Positions 38,101 to 52,900 of a stretch of 64,000 bases of DNA are shown here, in pieces. The translations under genes were made by a program, and so were the position numbers. The first letter of the stretch is position 1, and the number at the start of each line of letters is the position of its first letter. The notes beneath the pieces were generated by a model that worked only from the letters and a program-made list of their open reading frames with translations, was not told the DNA's origin and made no database searches. Origin of the DNA: Bagarius yarrelli (lineage: Eukaryota > Chordata > Actinopteri > Siluriformes > Sisoridae); assembly GCA_005784505.1 (NCBI GenBank), contig VCAZ01000124.1, positions 768,532 to 832,531 on the forward strand, written 5' to 3'.

Positions 38101-41100
38101 TATTTTAATAATTAAAATGCAATTTATAACTTTTTTTAAATCTGGATTTGTTGGATGGTTTTATTGTTATTCTGTCTCTCACTGTTAGAATAAACCTGCC
38201 ATTAAAATTATAGACTGATCAAGAGGAGATTTGTTTAACTTAAAAATTCTTGCAATAAACACTCTTATTTCTCTTAATCATTGACAGAGTGGTTTTGGTT
38301 TTTCTGAAATGTCTTTGTATGTCATCTAATTTTTACTGCACTCTTATTAATTAATAATTGTTAAATTCTATAATATAAAAGATTGCAATATTATAAGTTG
38401 ATTATATTGAACTTATATTAAAGTATTTTAATTAAAATAAATGACACACACATAAAGTGCACAGTACTTTTTCCCAAATTTTTTATTTAAAAGGGGAAAA
38501 ACATGATTGACTTATAAGAAAAAGGAGTGTAAGAGTGTAGTGTTTAAAATATTAATGCTTTTGTGTGTCCTAAAGAAAGTGAAGAGTCTGTCACTGTCTC
38601 TGCAGGTTGTGTGATTGTGGTCTCACAGATGAAGGCTGTGCTGCTTTGACTTTAGCATTGAGATCAAACCCCTCACATCTGAGAGAACTGGAGCTGTCTA
38701 GGAATACAGTCACAGACGTAGGAGTAAAGTTTCTCTGTACTGTACTGGAGAATCCTCACTGTAAACTGGAGTCACTGAAGTAAGATTGTCTCTTTAAAAG
38801 GCACATGACCTGATTCACAATTTTCTTACTGTGGAGAAAGTTTTAAGGTTCTGCATAACAATGAAAAAAAAAGTTTTATATTTACTAGGTAAATATAGTA
38901 AGAATATGATGTCATTTATATGTTCCAACCTTTTTGCTGCCACTTGGTAGCGCTATGTCTGTAACTGAATTTTGGCCGTTAGATGGTTTTAGGGGAAGAG
39001 TTTTTTATTAAACGTGTTGTTTCGTGCATTTGAACATTGCATGTTTGATTGAGTGTAAAAAAAGTCATTTCCTGTTGCCAGCAAGTGGCGCTATGCTTAT
39101 ATCGAAATACTGGCCTTTACATGTGTTCAGATCATTACTTAAACATTTGAAGTTTGGGGCAAAATTTTAAGGCTGAGTTCCAACTTTTATTTTTATGGCA
39201 AAATATTAAAATATTACCACAAATCACCACAGACACAACCTGAAATAAAAACTTTAGATCTTTGTGATTTACCATTGCAAAGGCATTTTGATTAGACTGA
39301 TCAATTATAATGTTGATGTCATGAAATCTCTAGGAGTTTGCAGAGTAAAATCTGTCAGTTTCTGTTGCCAGCCGGTGCTATGACTATAACTAAATATGGT
39401 CATGTAGATCTTTTTAGGTCCGGAGTTAAAAGATTGCTATCAATAATTCACAAGAAAGGATGAAAATGTTCCTGCTAAATGGTCTCATTTGCGCTGAACT
39501 AGGAGATTGAAAACTGTCATGGTCTCTCTGCAGCTTGTGTGAATGCAGTGTTTTAGATGAAGGCTGTGTTGCTCTAACTTCGGCTCTGAAATCAAACCCC
39601 TCATACATGAGAAATGTGAATCTCTCTAGGAATCAATTCAGAGACTCAGATATAAAATATTTCTCCTCTTCATTGGAAAGCTCTTACTGTAAACTAGAGA
39701 CAATGAGGTAAGAGGTATAAGGTATAAAATTCATACACAAAAAAAGAAGCTTGATGTTAAGTTTTGTACTGATTGTTGGTACATTTTTATTATCATATTG
39801 TCTGTTCTTAATTTGGGAGAAAAATCAGTGTGCTATTTTGTCACTGCAGGTTGTGTGATCGCAGTGTCTCACTTGAAGGCTGTGCTGTTCTGAGTTTAGC
39901 TCTGAGATCAAACCCCATACACCTGAGAGAACTGGATTTGTCTTGGAATAAACTCACTGACTCAGAAATGAAGAGTCTTTCTGCTCTACTGAAAAATCCT
40001 CAATGTAAACTAAAGACACTGAGGTAAATCCCCTAAATATACAGTATATATATATTCAAAATATACAAAATATACAATGTATTAAACACAATACATGGAA
40101 CTTCATATTATAACGATATTATATATAACGAAAATAATAATTGCCAGTCCCAATAGTCTGTTCTGCACCATAGCCATTTTTAAAAAAAAAATTTTATCAC
40201 TAATTCAAAATCTGTTCCGTTCCATCAATTTCAAGGTCTCCCTTGGCAGGCCCCCTATTTGGCCAAGGCCTGTATGCAAAATATACCCTGCATACCCAGA
40301 TGTTACATCACTGAATAAATATATGTTCAGTGGTCAGGGGTCTTACCTAACCTAAATTAAGAGTGAACAATGTTTCATTTATTTTTTACAGACTGGAGCG
40401 CTGTGATATCTCAATTGAAGGCTGTGCTGCTTTGACTACAGCTCTGAGAGCAAACCCTTCACACCTGAGATTACTCGATCTATCTGAAAATCAACTCAGA
40501 GACTCAGTTGTAAAGAGTCTCTCGACTGTACTTGAAAATTATCAATGTAAACTGAGGACACTGAGGTAGGATTGTCTTTCTTAGATATAAAGTATATAAC
40601 CTAAGTAGGGCATATTTGACTATTGCAAAACTGCAAAAAAGCAGTGTAAGATGATGCCTTTTTTTGTTATTCTACATTATCTTGGGGTAAAAAGTATAGA
40701 TAAAATGTGAAGTTGGACATCTTGAAAAATGCTTACTGTAACCTTAGCTACTGGCGACTGAACATGAGAACTTGCACAGACTAAATAAGCAGTGAAAACA
40801 TTACTACAATAATCTCGTTTGCTGATACACAACATCTAAAGTGTTACATAAAATTTCTTTATGATTTCCTTTGACACTCACAGTAAGAAACAAAAATACA
40901 TTTTCAGGTATTTTAGAAATACTAATATGAAATAGAAGATAATATGAACTCTTATGAAATATTTTTTTTCATTTTACTTTTTTTTTAAAACTGTTTTTTT
41001 GTCACTTATAGTATCAGTAAGAAGGTATTCCATTCTGATATCGTACTAAAGCCAAAATTGTGGCGCCATCCCCACAAGATAGTACCCTACATGGCCAGAG

Positions 41101-44100
41101 TCCAGTTAAATGCCAACATCAAAAAGCCAAGACCTATATGGCTAACCTCCAATATAAGTCTCTGATAGCCATGTTTGTTAGACACAGTAACTCAGAGCCC
41201 ATAATGTTATGTAATGTGACGAAAATGATGTAATAAAATGAAAGTTTATTTGTGTATTACAGGTTGTGTAACTGTGAGTTCTCAAATGAAGGATGTGCAG
41301 CTCTGACTTCAGCTTTGAGATCAAACCCCTCACACCTAAGAGAACTAGATCTGTCTGGAAATAACCTCCAAGACGTTTTAGTAAAGCACCTCGCTGCTGT
41401 ACTGGGGAATCCTTACTGTAAACTAAAGACACTGAGGTAAGATCATCTCTCTGATAGTCATACGACCTGCTCCTTAGTAACAGTTTTTTTAACAAGGTCT
41501 GTTTTAACTTGTGTTAAACATAGTGGTAAACATATGGTTCTTGCTGTTAAGAGAGACTGAGGAGGGCAAATGATTTTCTAAATTGATTCCAAATTTTTGT
41601 TAAGCAGGTTTGGTGCAAGGCTTTTGTAATATGTTTTTTCAGAATCCAAGATTTTTTGGTATTTCAGCTGAATGCTGATATGAGTTTATCTACAAAGTTA
41701 AAAAGTATTTGGTAAAAAAAATGGGAAGATTTTGAAACAAGTAAAGAAACCTGGGCAGTACATTCATCTGAATAATATTAATTCTTCCACTTAGAGAAAG
41801 AGGAAGCAGGTCCCAACCTGTTTCAGATTTTCTATCAATGGCAGGAAATTAGCTTCTTAGAGGTCCTTGTAAATATATATAGCCCATATTCCTAAATATT
41901 TATTTTTTTGTGGTAACTTTAAAAGAAATCTGTAACGGAATATCCAGACAGAGGCATGGGAGAGGTTAAACCTAACGGGTGCGTTTATTACAATAGCGGA
42001 AAACTGCTAACTAAAACAAATCAAAAGGCAAATGAAAGGAAATGCTGGAGCCAGATCGGGAAGAGAGGAATGAGGAACGTGGAGCCAGGAGAGACAGGAT
42101 ACCGGGGGCGGGAGTCTCGGAAGCCTAGGATAGCCTCGTGATAGAATGCAGTCGACGTCCTTGTTTAAGACCAGACGCCTACTGCCGAAACCAAGTGCTC
42201 CTTAAGTAAGGGGAAGTGCGCGTGCTGGGTGATGTGGGCATTAAGAACGGGTGTGAATAATTAGCGTTCAGGTAATAGAGTGTTCTGTGACAGAACCCCC
42301 CCTCCACGGCTCGCTCCCGAAATCGATCCGTGTAGATGGAACCATCCTCCACCACCCTGAGAAGTGGGAGCTCTGCCTCAGTGCCCGGCTCTGTGGAAAC
42401 AGAAGGGAGAGGTTCGTGAAAAGGTTTTATGAGGGAGACATGAAAAGTGGGGTAAATTTTTTAGTGTGCTGGGAGTTGTAATTTATAGGTGACTAGGTTG
42501 ACTCGGTGGAGGACCTGGAAGGGACCCACATATCTGGGACTTAGCTTATTGCATGGCAGGCGGAGCCGAACGTCTCGTGTAGACAGCCATACCTTATCCC
42601 CTGGCTGAAAGACAAATGTTGCAAAGGGTTGCGTTGGGCATCCCCCTGGATCTTTTGTTGTCTTACGGCCTGTTGAAGTCGTTGATGAGCCGAGTTCCAG
42701 ACCCTCTCGCTCTCCTGGAACCAATGGTCTACGGCGTGTACTTCGGAAGGTTCCGCAGACCAGGGAAAGAGTGGTGGTTGGTATCCGAGTACGCACTGAA
42801 AAGGGGTGAGGCCAGTGGACAGCTGTCTGAGTGAGTTTTGTGCATACTCGGCCCACATTACAAAGCGGTTCCAGGTCGCTTGACTGTGTTCACAGAAGAT
42901 ACGGAGGTATCGTCCTATCTCTTGGATCTTTCTTTTCATCTGGCCATTGGTTTGGGTGTGATAACCAGAATATAGGTTAATTGTCATGCCTAGGATTGAA
43001 AAAAAGGCTTTTCACACCCTGGAGATGAACTGAGGCCCTCGATCAGACACTATTTTGTCAGGCAGGCCAAATTTTCTGAAGACGTGATGCAACAATACTT
43101 CTGCAGTTTGCATAGTTGTGGGTAACCCCCTAAGGGGCACGAGACGGCAAGCCTTGGAATATCGATCCACGGCTACCAAGATACAGGTCATGTCATCTGA
43201 GGGTGGAAGATCGGTGATAGTCAACTCCCAGGTGTGACCACGGCCGCCGTGGAGTGGGCAGAGGAACCAGCTTCGCAGTTGGGAGATGATCGGGTACCTT
43301 GGCCATGGCGCACACCTGGCAACCCCTCACGTACCTTCTGATGTCCTGACTCATTGCTGGCCACCAAAAGTGATCTTGAAGGGGCGAGAGAGTATGGTGG
43401 ATCCCTGGATGACCTGTACCTGGTGATGTGTGGAAAGAGCGAATGAGGGATAGTCTCTGGGAGTTGGGAACATACGAGAGCCCCGGTGGACATCCTTACG
43501 GAGTTGGGTTGGAGCTTTGGGCCATTTTGATCCTGTCCTCTTGCGTCCATTGGATGGGGGCTACCAGTATGGTTGAGGGAAGGATGGTTCGGGCTCCTGG
43601 GGAGGATCTCCCGAACCATAGAGTCTGAACAGGGCATCGGCCTTGTTGTTCTTGGTGCCGGGTCGATACAAAATGATAAAATTAAAGCGGGTGAAGAAGA
43701 GTGCCCACCTTGCCTGCCCGGGGTTTAGCCACTTTGCTTCCCGAAGATAGTCCAGGTTACGGTGGTCGGTCTGAACTGTAAATTGGTGATGAGCCCCCTC
43801 CAGCCAGTGCCGCCATTCCTCCAGGGCCAGTTTAATAGCAAGCAAGTCTTGGTTGCTTATGTCATATTTCTGTTCAGTGGGGGTCAGCTTCTTGGAGAAG
43901 AAGGCACATGGGTGTAGTTTCGCCGGAGTGCCCTGTTGTTGGGAAAGCACTGCCCAAACTCTGGAAGTGGAGGCATTGACCTCTACCACAAAAGGCTTTT
44001 AAGGGGAGGGATGGACAAGGAGTGGGGCCTCGGTGCATAGCCTGCTGTGCCGTGGAGGTCCAGGAGAGATTTCTGGGTTTGCCTTTTAGGAGCTTGGTTA

Positions 44101-47100
44101 ATGGGAAGACGAGAGAGCTGTAGTTCTGAATAAATCGTCAATAGAAGTTGGCAAACCCAAGGAATCTTTGGAGCTCCTTGATTGTGGTCGGAGTGGGCTA
44201 GTTGGTGATGGTGGAAACCTACCTCTTGTCTATACAAATCCCCTGTGGGCTCAAGATGTACCCCAGGAAGAAAAGGGTGGTCTGGTGGAACAGACACTTC
44301 TTTGCCTTGAGGAAGAGCTGATGCTCTCTGAGTTTCTGGAGAACCGCCTTCACGTGGTGTCGATGCTCGGATTCTGTTTTGGAATGAATCAGGATGTCGT
44401 CGATGTAGACGATCACAAACCGGTGGAGGAAGTCACGAAACACCTCGTTCATGTACCCCTGAAACACGGAAGGGGCGTTGGAAAGTCTATAGAGCATGAC
44501 AAGGTACTCATAGTGGCCTGTGGGAGTGATGAAGGCGGTCTTCTACTCATCTCCTTCCCAGATACGGATCAGGTTGTACGCACTCTGGAGGTCAAGCTAC
44601 GAGAAGATTCGTGCCCCCCGAAGCTGTTCCAGGGCTGCTGGGATGAGAGGTAGGGGGTGAGGATACTTAACTGTGATGCTGTTTAGATCGCAGGTCTCCA
44701 TCCCGTTTTGGCACAAAAAAGAAACTGGATGCAGCAGGGGAGGTAGATGGCCTTGCTGGACGGCCTTCTCGATATACTCCATAGCTCGCTGTTCTGGGAC
44801 AGAGAGTGGATAGATCTTGCCTCTGGGGATCAGCTGGTTTGGTAAAAGGTTTATGGCACAGTCCCAGGGTCAGTCCCACTTGCAGTTGAATCAGCCCCAG
44901 ACAATGTCGAATTCTCCCTCTACTGATCAGGGTAATAGATTGAAGATTGTATGCCGTGGGGTTTAATTTCCTTTTGAGACCAAGTCGCTCACAGAGGCCC
45001 TGGGAAATGAAGTTGCCTGCTGACCCGGACTCCAGAAGGGCATGTGCTGTCACACACAGAGAAGGGGTAGTCTGCTGCATGTGGTTAATGGGCATAAATG
45101 CGCAAGGGAGTGGAAAATGACACTCACCAGGGGTCTCACAGGGCGACTGGGGCAAGCCTGAATCCGATGCACTCCTTGACCACAGTCGAGGCAGAGTCCC
45201 CGGGTCAGCCGGCGTTGGCATTTCGCTGGAATCAGTCGGGAGAAATCCACCTGCATGGGCTCAGTAGTGGGTTCTGGATGACTGGAGGTCTCTGGTAGAC
45301 TGTTCCGTCCCGGTCGTTCCTCCAAGCACCCCCTTACTCGTCCAGCCACCCGGAGGGTGAGTTAAATCAGACGCTCTAGCCCCACAGTGTCATCAACGGG
45401 GGCAACATGTAGCCGTAAAGTTGGACTCAATCCTTGTTGATAGGTGGTTATCAGGGAACGCTCATTCCATCCGCTGCAAAGTGCGGAATCTTAATCCTCT
45501 GCGGAAGTGTAATCTTGGATGGCAGATGTATCTTGTTTGAGGTGATAGAGTTGCTCACCTGCCGATATCTCCCCCATGGGATGGTCGAAGACCTCTTTGA
45601 AATGCTCTAGAAAGGAGGTAAAACTCTGCATGACCGGTCCTCCCTGTTGATATAAGGACTCCGCCCACTGGAGCGCTCGACCTGAAAGAAGAGAGACCAC
45701 AAAGGCTATATTTGAGTTTTCAGTGGGGAATCTTTGAGGCTGCATCTCCAGCACTAAGCGACACTGGAGGAGGAAGCCGTTGCAGGACTCGGCGGTGCCA
45801 GAAAAAGAGGCAGGATTAGCCACCAGACTAGCGACGTAGATCGGGGGGGAGCTTCAGTGCTCACAGAAGCGGCTGAAGGAGGCATGGCGGCTAACCGGCA
45901 TGGTTTGTAATTGACTTCAAAGCAAATTCACCAGTTCATGGATGGTGTCAGCACCCGCGGGATCCATGGTGTTGTTGGTCTGGTCTTCTGTAACAGAATA
46001 TCCAGACAGAGACATGGAAAAGGTAAACCCAACGAGTGTGTTTATTACAATAGCGAAAACCGCTAACTCAAACAAATCAAAAGGCAAACGAAAGGATAAA
46101 TGCTGGAGCCAGATCGGGAAGAGAGGAACGAGGAACGCGGAGCCAGGAGAGACAGGATACCAGGGACGGGGGACTTGGGAGCCTAGGAAGGAAGCTGAGA
46201 AGAGGTTAGTCACGTTAATCTTGTGATAGGATGCAGTCGACGTCCTTGTTTAGAACAAACATCGACTGCTGAACCAAGTGCTCCTTAAATAAGGGAAAGT
46301 GTGCATGCTGGGTGATGTGGGCATTAAGAACAGGTGTGAATGATTAGTGTTCAGGTAATGGAGTGTTCTGAGTGGCTGCATGATTAGATGGTAGCTGCGG
46401 CGTTACTGTGACAAAGTTGAATTGAAAAAGATACATTTGGCAGCTGCATTGATTGTCATTACCTTGCTTTTTTGAAAGGTTACTTTATAGCCAGATATCC
46501 TATTCAATCTTTCTATGTTCAGTAATTTATGTAGACCTGGCAATAGATCTAATAAACATAACAATAGGTCAACTGCATGGAGTGAAATTTTACACTGTAT
46601 ATCTCCTCTACAAATTCGTTTAATAAATGGTTCTTGCCTTATGTCTCGATTGCGATAGCAAATAAAATTGAAAAATAAAAGTGGTGCCTCTTTGTATACT
46701 TAAAAAAAAAAAAGAACAGATCTATTATTGTTGGTGCGAAAGGCTGCCATTAGAGGGAAATAGAGGCTTTTATTTCACAATATGTAATTAGGTAATTTTT
46801 TTAAAGATGGAAAGTCATCTGGCCCTGGTGACTTGCCACATTTCATACTTTTAATTGCATCTATGATCTCTTTTACCAAGACGTTTTTCTCTAGTTTAAA
46901 TGGCATATCTCTGTTTAACTTGTCTTTTTCATGCAAACTATGAAAAAATTGTCAGTCAGATTTATCATCTGGTGGTTCTAAATCATATAGGACAAAAACT
47001 AAAGTTAATCTCTGTGTGATCTGTAAGTGATCTTAATCTCCAGAATATACTGGTTTGCAGTCTTGTGATGCCACTTAAATGTTTCTAGCCCTGTCCCCGT

Positions 47101-49933
47101 GTTCATTAGAAGTGTGTCTAGATTTTAGAATAATGTTTTCTGGTTGACGTATTGAAGTAAGTATCAACGCTGTTGAAGTGTATCATCAGATAGGGATTTC
47201 CAGTTCTAGACGCCACTGGAGTAGATGTGTCTACCTCGTGGGCCCTGTAAAAATGCCTTTTCAGTTAATTATCCTCTACAACTTTAATATTTTTGAATGT
47301 ATTGGAAAAACATTCTTGATCCCTAAGGAAGCAAAAAATAGCATCTAAATTAACTAAACAAGTGAAGAAAGATACTACTGATAAAGACTATGTGCCTGCA
47401 GTTCATGGAGAGACTAGCATGTTGGCATTGAAAACTTAATTGGAAGAGCACAAAACCTCTTTCTCCGGCGGAACTTAAAACTGCTTTGGCGTCTTTGGAG
47501 GAGAAACTTGACCTAGTCCAAGCTGCGGTGTCGGATCATGGGTCGCGATGTTGTTGAAATTTCTCTTAGACAATAAAGGGAAATAAGCACATGTTCGTTC
47601 TTTGCATATACACGGGTTGGATAAAAACACAGGGAAGGATATAAGTCTACATATAAAAATATGTATAAAACACAAAAAGGATAAGATAAACCATAAAATT
47701 ATCTATTACATCTCCACCCTTTTTGTTTCATTTAACTGCATTAAAACACAAAATCAAAAATTTTATTCATACATTAAAAAACATCAGAAAACGTCTCAAG
47801 TGACGACACCAGGGGTCACGTTTTGGGAGCCGAATACCTCTGACATTTTTTCAAAAGGCCAATGAAATTGGACGAGCAGAATTTGCATAGCCAGCAAAAA
47901 AACTTCCGGGTATAAATAGACCAGTCACGAAACTGCTCATCGTTCTTTCTTCAGAGCAGAATGCAACTTCACGAGGGCAGCAGCAGTGTTAAAAGTGAAG
48001 GCATTTTCAAGCGGCAGCCTGAGAGAAGGAGCGTTTAAAGGCAATTACGCGTTTGAAAAATCGCGTTACTGGAGCAGCGGCAGCACGATCAGTCTCTCCC
48101 TCGTGGCGGCGGCGGCGAAACCAGAAGTGGCGAGAGGACCCCTGTGTACGCCGGTGACGCCCGAAGCAGCGCATAAGCAGAATTCCTTTTTTTCCTCGGT
48201 AGGGTGAGGAAAAACCTTTAAAGGTTTATATGTCTTCTCACCAGTGTGTTTTTTGGGTGTGGTCTTCGCGTTCGATAACCGACACGAACATTGTTTCCTC
48301 TGCATGGGCCCTGCTCATGCAGCGACAGCGTTCATTGTTGGGTCATGCCCCGCTTGCGAGGCACTTCCCATCAGCACGTTGCATGCTAGGCTGGCGTTTT
48401 TTGCTCAGCGAAAAACCTCAGCTGCCCCGGCCTCTCTTAGGTTGGATTCTCCTACCTCGGGTATGAGGTTGCAGCGGGGGTTGCCGGAGAGCATCAAGGA
48501 GGGACAGTAGGCATGCCGGATTCCCCCGAACTTCCCCGGCTGTAAGTTTTCTTCTGCCCTTGTGTCCACCCTACAGGCCTTGGTCATCCTGAAGGTTTAC
48601 CAGACCCAGACGTTAAAAGAGCTGCAAGAGGGTGGCCTAACCCAGAGCTCTTGCAGAAACTACTGCAAACACATGGGCTACTCCAAACACATTTGCCAGG
48701 TTCTACAAGTTGCGAATGGAACTTGTTTCCTCTGAAGTCATAAAAGTTCCATTGTCTGACCCCCAGTCAACCTTTTCCCATCAACAGCACCCCCCCCCCC
48801 TCCAGCCTATCCAGCGGAGGGACCAGCCAGGGGAGACAAGGCAAGGTGGTTTTCTTCAAGGAAACCTCACTAGGTTGTGCTCTGCATGTAGTGGCTCCTA
48901 ATGCGGGCCCCATGTGTGTGTCTCCACTGTGGAAGAGGCTTCCGGCGCAGTGTTCCCCATTTCCGCAAGTAGAAACAAAGTGTGTCCCCGGGTCTGGCAT
49001 CTCCTCTTGTGCGGAGACCACCCCGGGGGCTTTTTTTCCTATAGAGTACTGCCTCTTTTTAGTCAGTCCTAGGTGATTCTTCACATACTACCCCCCAGAT
49101 AGCGGTACACATTGTCGGATATCCCGGAAGTCGGGGTGTGACCGACTATGCAAATTCTGCTTATCCAATTTCATTGGCCTTTTAAAATACGTCAGAGGTA
49201 TTTGGGCTCCCAAAAATGTCTTTGTTCCCTCCATCAGGGAACAAGGGTTACCAAAAGTAACCAAGACATTTCCTTCATTCAGACATCAGATGCAGAATTT
49301 AGGTAGATAGGAAAGAGTAAAAATGCTGTTTCTTATGGGTGAAAGACCCCTGTGTATTTGAGCCTTAAAAGGGTGTAGGAAATCTTCATGCAAACCTTAG
49401 TTAAGTATTTAAACGTACATCAAACAGACTCATTCAGTTTGAGTGAGCTCTTACACAACTTCTTCGCCGTTATTATCAGTGAATACTTGGTCATGGTCAG
49501 TCAGTCATGGAGGGAAGTCATCGAGGGAAGGTGGAGCCCAGGGCCCTTTGTGAGCTTTTCATGCAGTTGATTTATCTACTGTTTTTATGTTGTCTTTTGT
49601 CACTTGCATCAGCATGGTGTATTCTGAGACATTTTTTTCAACTCAATTCAATTCAATTTTATTTTTATAGCGCTTTTTACAGTGGTGATTGTCACAAAGC
49701 AGCTTTACACAATCGAAGAAATTATAAGATATCAGTCCCTGATGAGCAAGCCGCAGGCGGCGGTGGCAAGGAAAAAATCATTAGTCCTTAAAGAACAGCT
49801 GGAATGTCTTTTATGGCGGAGTGGAACATCCTTGGTCACCCTGGTGATGTATCATCCACTGGAGCAGGTCACAGGTCCAGGGTGGAGATGGGGTCTGGAT
49901 CATCGTCAGCTCCGTTGTGGCATATGTAGCTCA

Positions 49934-49970
<37 letters not shown>

Positions 49971-52900
49971 GGAAGACAAAAAAGAAGGAAAACGGTTAAG
50001 TGACAATGTAATCACATGGTTTGGAGTGACTAAATGAATAATGCAAGTGCAAGGATGGACTCCAGCAAGACTAACTAGGTCAGCATAACTAAAAGCAGAA
50101 CCAGAGGAAAACGCAGACATCTTTTACTGTTGCACTTGGTGAAACAAGAAGACTGTCTAGGGTTAAGGTGTGATCCAGGAGCTTACTTTTAGCTACCTGT
50201 GGTCCTAGGACCAGAACCTCTGTCTTGTCAGGGTTAAGCAAGAGGAAATTGCATAACATCCAATCCCTTATTTCCTTCACACATTGCTCAATTTTATTAA
50301 ACTGGCCTTTTACATCAGGCCTTGATGAGACGTATAGCTGTGTGTTATCAGTGTAACAGTGAAAACCAATATTTTACTTACGAATTACATTTCCAAGAGA
50401 CAGCATGTAAAAAGAGAAAAGAAGTGGGCCTAAAACCGAGCCCTGTGGAGCACCATACTTTACAAGGGAGCACGCAGAATAATCACCATTTAAATCTACA
50501 AACTGGTAACGATCGGTTAAATAGGACCTAAGCCACGCAAGAGCCTTTTCTTTAATTCCTACTAATTTTTCTGATAGAATATTATGATCGATGGTGTTGA
50601 AAGCCGCACTAAGGTAAAGTAATATAAGCAACGAGACACAGCCTTGATCGGATGCCAGTAAGAGGTTATTAGCTACTTTGATCAGTGCCGTCTCTGTGCT
50701 GTGGTGAGGCCTGAATCCTGATTGAAAAAGTTTGTGTATGTTATTTCTTTGTAAATATGAACATAACTGCTGTGCTACTACCTTCTTTAGGATTTTGGAG
50801 ATAAACAGAAGGTTAGATATCAGCCTGTAGTTCGACAGCTCAGGTGGTCGAGGTGAGGTTTCTTAATTAAAGGTTTAATAACTGCTAATATTAAAAGATT
50901 CTGGAAAATACCCACTGCTGAGAGAAGAGTTAACTATTTTCAACAGGGGTTCTGATACTGCCGGTACTATCTGCTTAAGAAAGTGTGTTGGTATAGGATC
51001 TAACACACAAGTTGATGATTTTGTGGAAGAGATGAGTGTGATTAGGTTTTTCTCTTCCAGAGGATTGAAATTTCTGAAACGTTCTGATCTGATGCGGTAA
51101 ATTTATCATCAGAATCATTAGAAAGGTCTGGTTTTAGAGTGTGAATTTTCTGCCTAATGTTTGCAATTTTATTATCAAAAAAGTTCATGAAATCCTCACT
51201 GCTGCACGCAGTTATGGTGCAGGTTTCTGAGGTCATCTTATTCCTAGTTAATTTTGCGACTAGAAATCCAGGATTATTTTCAATAATGTTGGAGAGATAC
51301 GTTGATCTACAACATTACACTAAGAGCTTTTTTATAAGCTAGGATTCCCTCTTTCCATGCTGTCTGGAAATCCAACAATTTAGTTTGGCGCCATTTACGT
51401 TCTAGTTTACGGGCGCTCTGTTTTAAAGAGTGCGTGTATTCATTATACCATGGAGCGAGTTTCTTATCTTTAATTATTTTTCTTTTAACTGGAGCCACGT
51501 TATCTAACGTATAGCGGAATGTGGCATCTATGTATTCAGTCGCCTGCTCAAGTTCTGTTGGATCAGACAGAGATCCAATGACAATTCTGGAAGATAGCTA
51601 ATAAAGCTCTGAGCAGAAGTTGATGTAAGTGTAAAAGCAGTAGCGCGGCGCTACATGTGCATTATTTGTATGACACATTTTAAATGATATAAGATGATCA
51701 GAAATAATTTCGCACTGAGGAATTGTTACTATATTACTTATACTTATTCTGAAAGATAATATTAAATCTAATGTGTGACCTGCTTTATGAGTGGGTCCTA
51801 TTACACACTGATTTACTCCCACTGAGTCGAGTAAGGACATAAATGCTGTTTTCAGCGGGTCGTCTGTGTTTTCAAAATAAATATTAAAGTCTTCAGCAAT
51901 TAACGCTTTATCAACAGAGACAACCAGGTTAGACAGGAAATCCGCAAATTCACTAAGAAATTTGGAGTACGGTCCTGGGGGTCTGTAAATAAGAACTAAT
52001 TTGTCTCTGCAGATCTAAGGTTACTGTAGAGAGCTTCGAATGAATAAAAAATTCATCAAGGTCTTGTGATCTTATGTACGCTGTTTATGTCTGTGACTCT
52101 TTTTTGTAGCTTTTAACATTAATTCCTCTCTCATGTCAGGAAAAGAGTTTCCACTCATAAACATGAAGCAGGTCTCTCGGATTATATTTAACACATTGAA
52201 GTTGATCTGATTGTTTAATGGTTAATTCATTTGCTCATAATCCACATGAGTTTACACATTAAATCACGTCCTAACAAATTTACCAGTCAGTGGCCTGAGA
52301 TTGGGAATTGAAATTAAAAGGCTTAGTCAGTGCCTTCAACCTGGCATTCAAAAGGCACAACGAGGAATTCCTCTTTTGTGACTTCTAAGGCTCCTGTGGT
52401 GAACACAGAGTGATTAGGGGGCATTTGTCAAACAGAAATTCCCAATTTCGAATCTCTAAAGTACCTGCTCCTGAGTCAACTAGAAAACTAGTTAGTTACC
52501 TTCAACAATGAATCTAATCATTGGCATGTTTTTAAAGACGCCAGATTATACTTAGCATAGAAAGAAACATTTGATTTAGATGACTTTGCATTAGCAGTAA
52601 ATGATTGATAACAGTGTGTTTTGTAAGATGTTCTTCATTGCAATACAGATTAGAAGTGGTTTGTGACTCACCCTCTTCCGGACATTTCTCTCGCCTCAGG
52701 CCCATTACCTCAATCAGCTTGTTGGTTGTCTTTAATCTGTGGTTGGTATAGCTCTAGGCAGTCTCTTATCCAGTGTGCAGAAAATTACCACAGTTAAAGT
52801 ATTAGTCCTGTCTGAGACATTGTTCAAATTCTCTCCCATCATCCCTTCCTCAGCCTCTTCCTCTTCTACGACTCCTGCCACGAGTCTCTCTCCTTGCATG

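Larger units (their letters stand above)
41931..46413 (-). mobile_element. Ty3/gypsy LTR retrotransposon 2, both LTRs, decayed coding region
   Basis: 4.48 kb, minus strand. LTRs at 45989-46413 (5') and 41931-42292 (3'). Internal order gag, CCHC, protease, reverse transcriptase, RNase H, integrase is that of Ty3/gypsy. A purine-rich tract (gtggagggggggttc on the minus strand) stands right before the 3' LTR. Reading frames are broken many times, so it cannot move by itself. It interrupts an L1-type LINE. No clear target duplication is seen (AAATC on the left, AAAGT on the right). Confidence 0.88.

Noticed and set aside
44168..44653. 161-codon plus-strand frame
   Set aside because: Reverse complement of the gypsy 2 reverse transcriptase region, whose minus frame has the YIDD box.
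41925..46420. Target site duplication of gypsy element 2
   Set aside because: The five bases on each side (AAATC and AAAGT) do not match and shifting the ends does not help.
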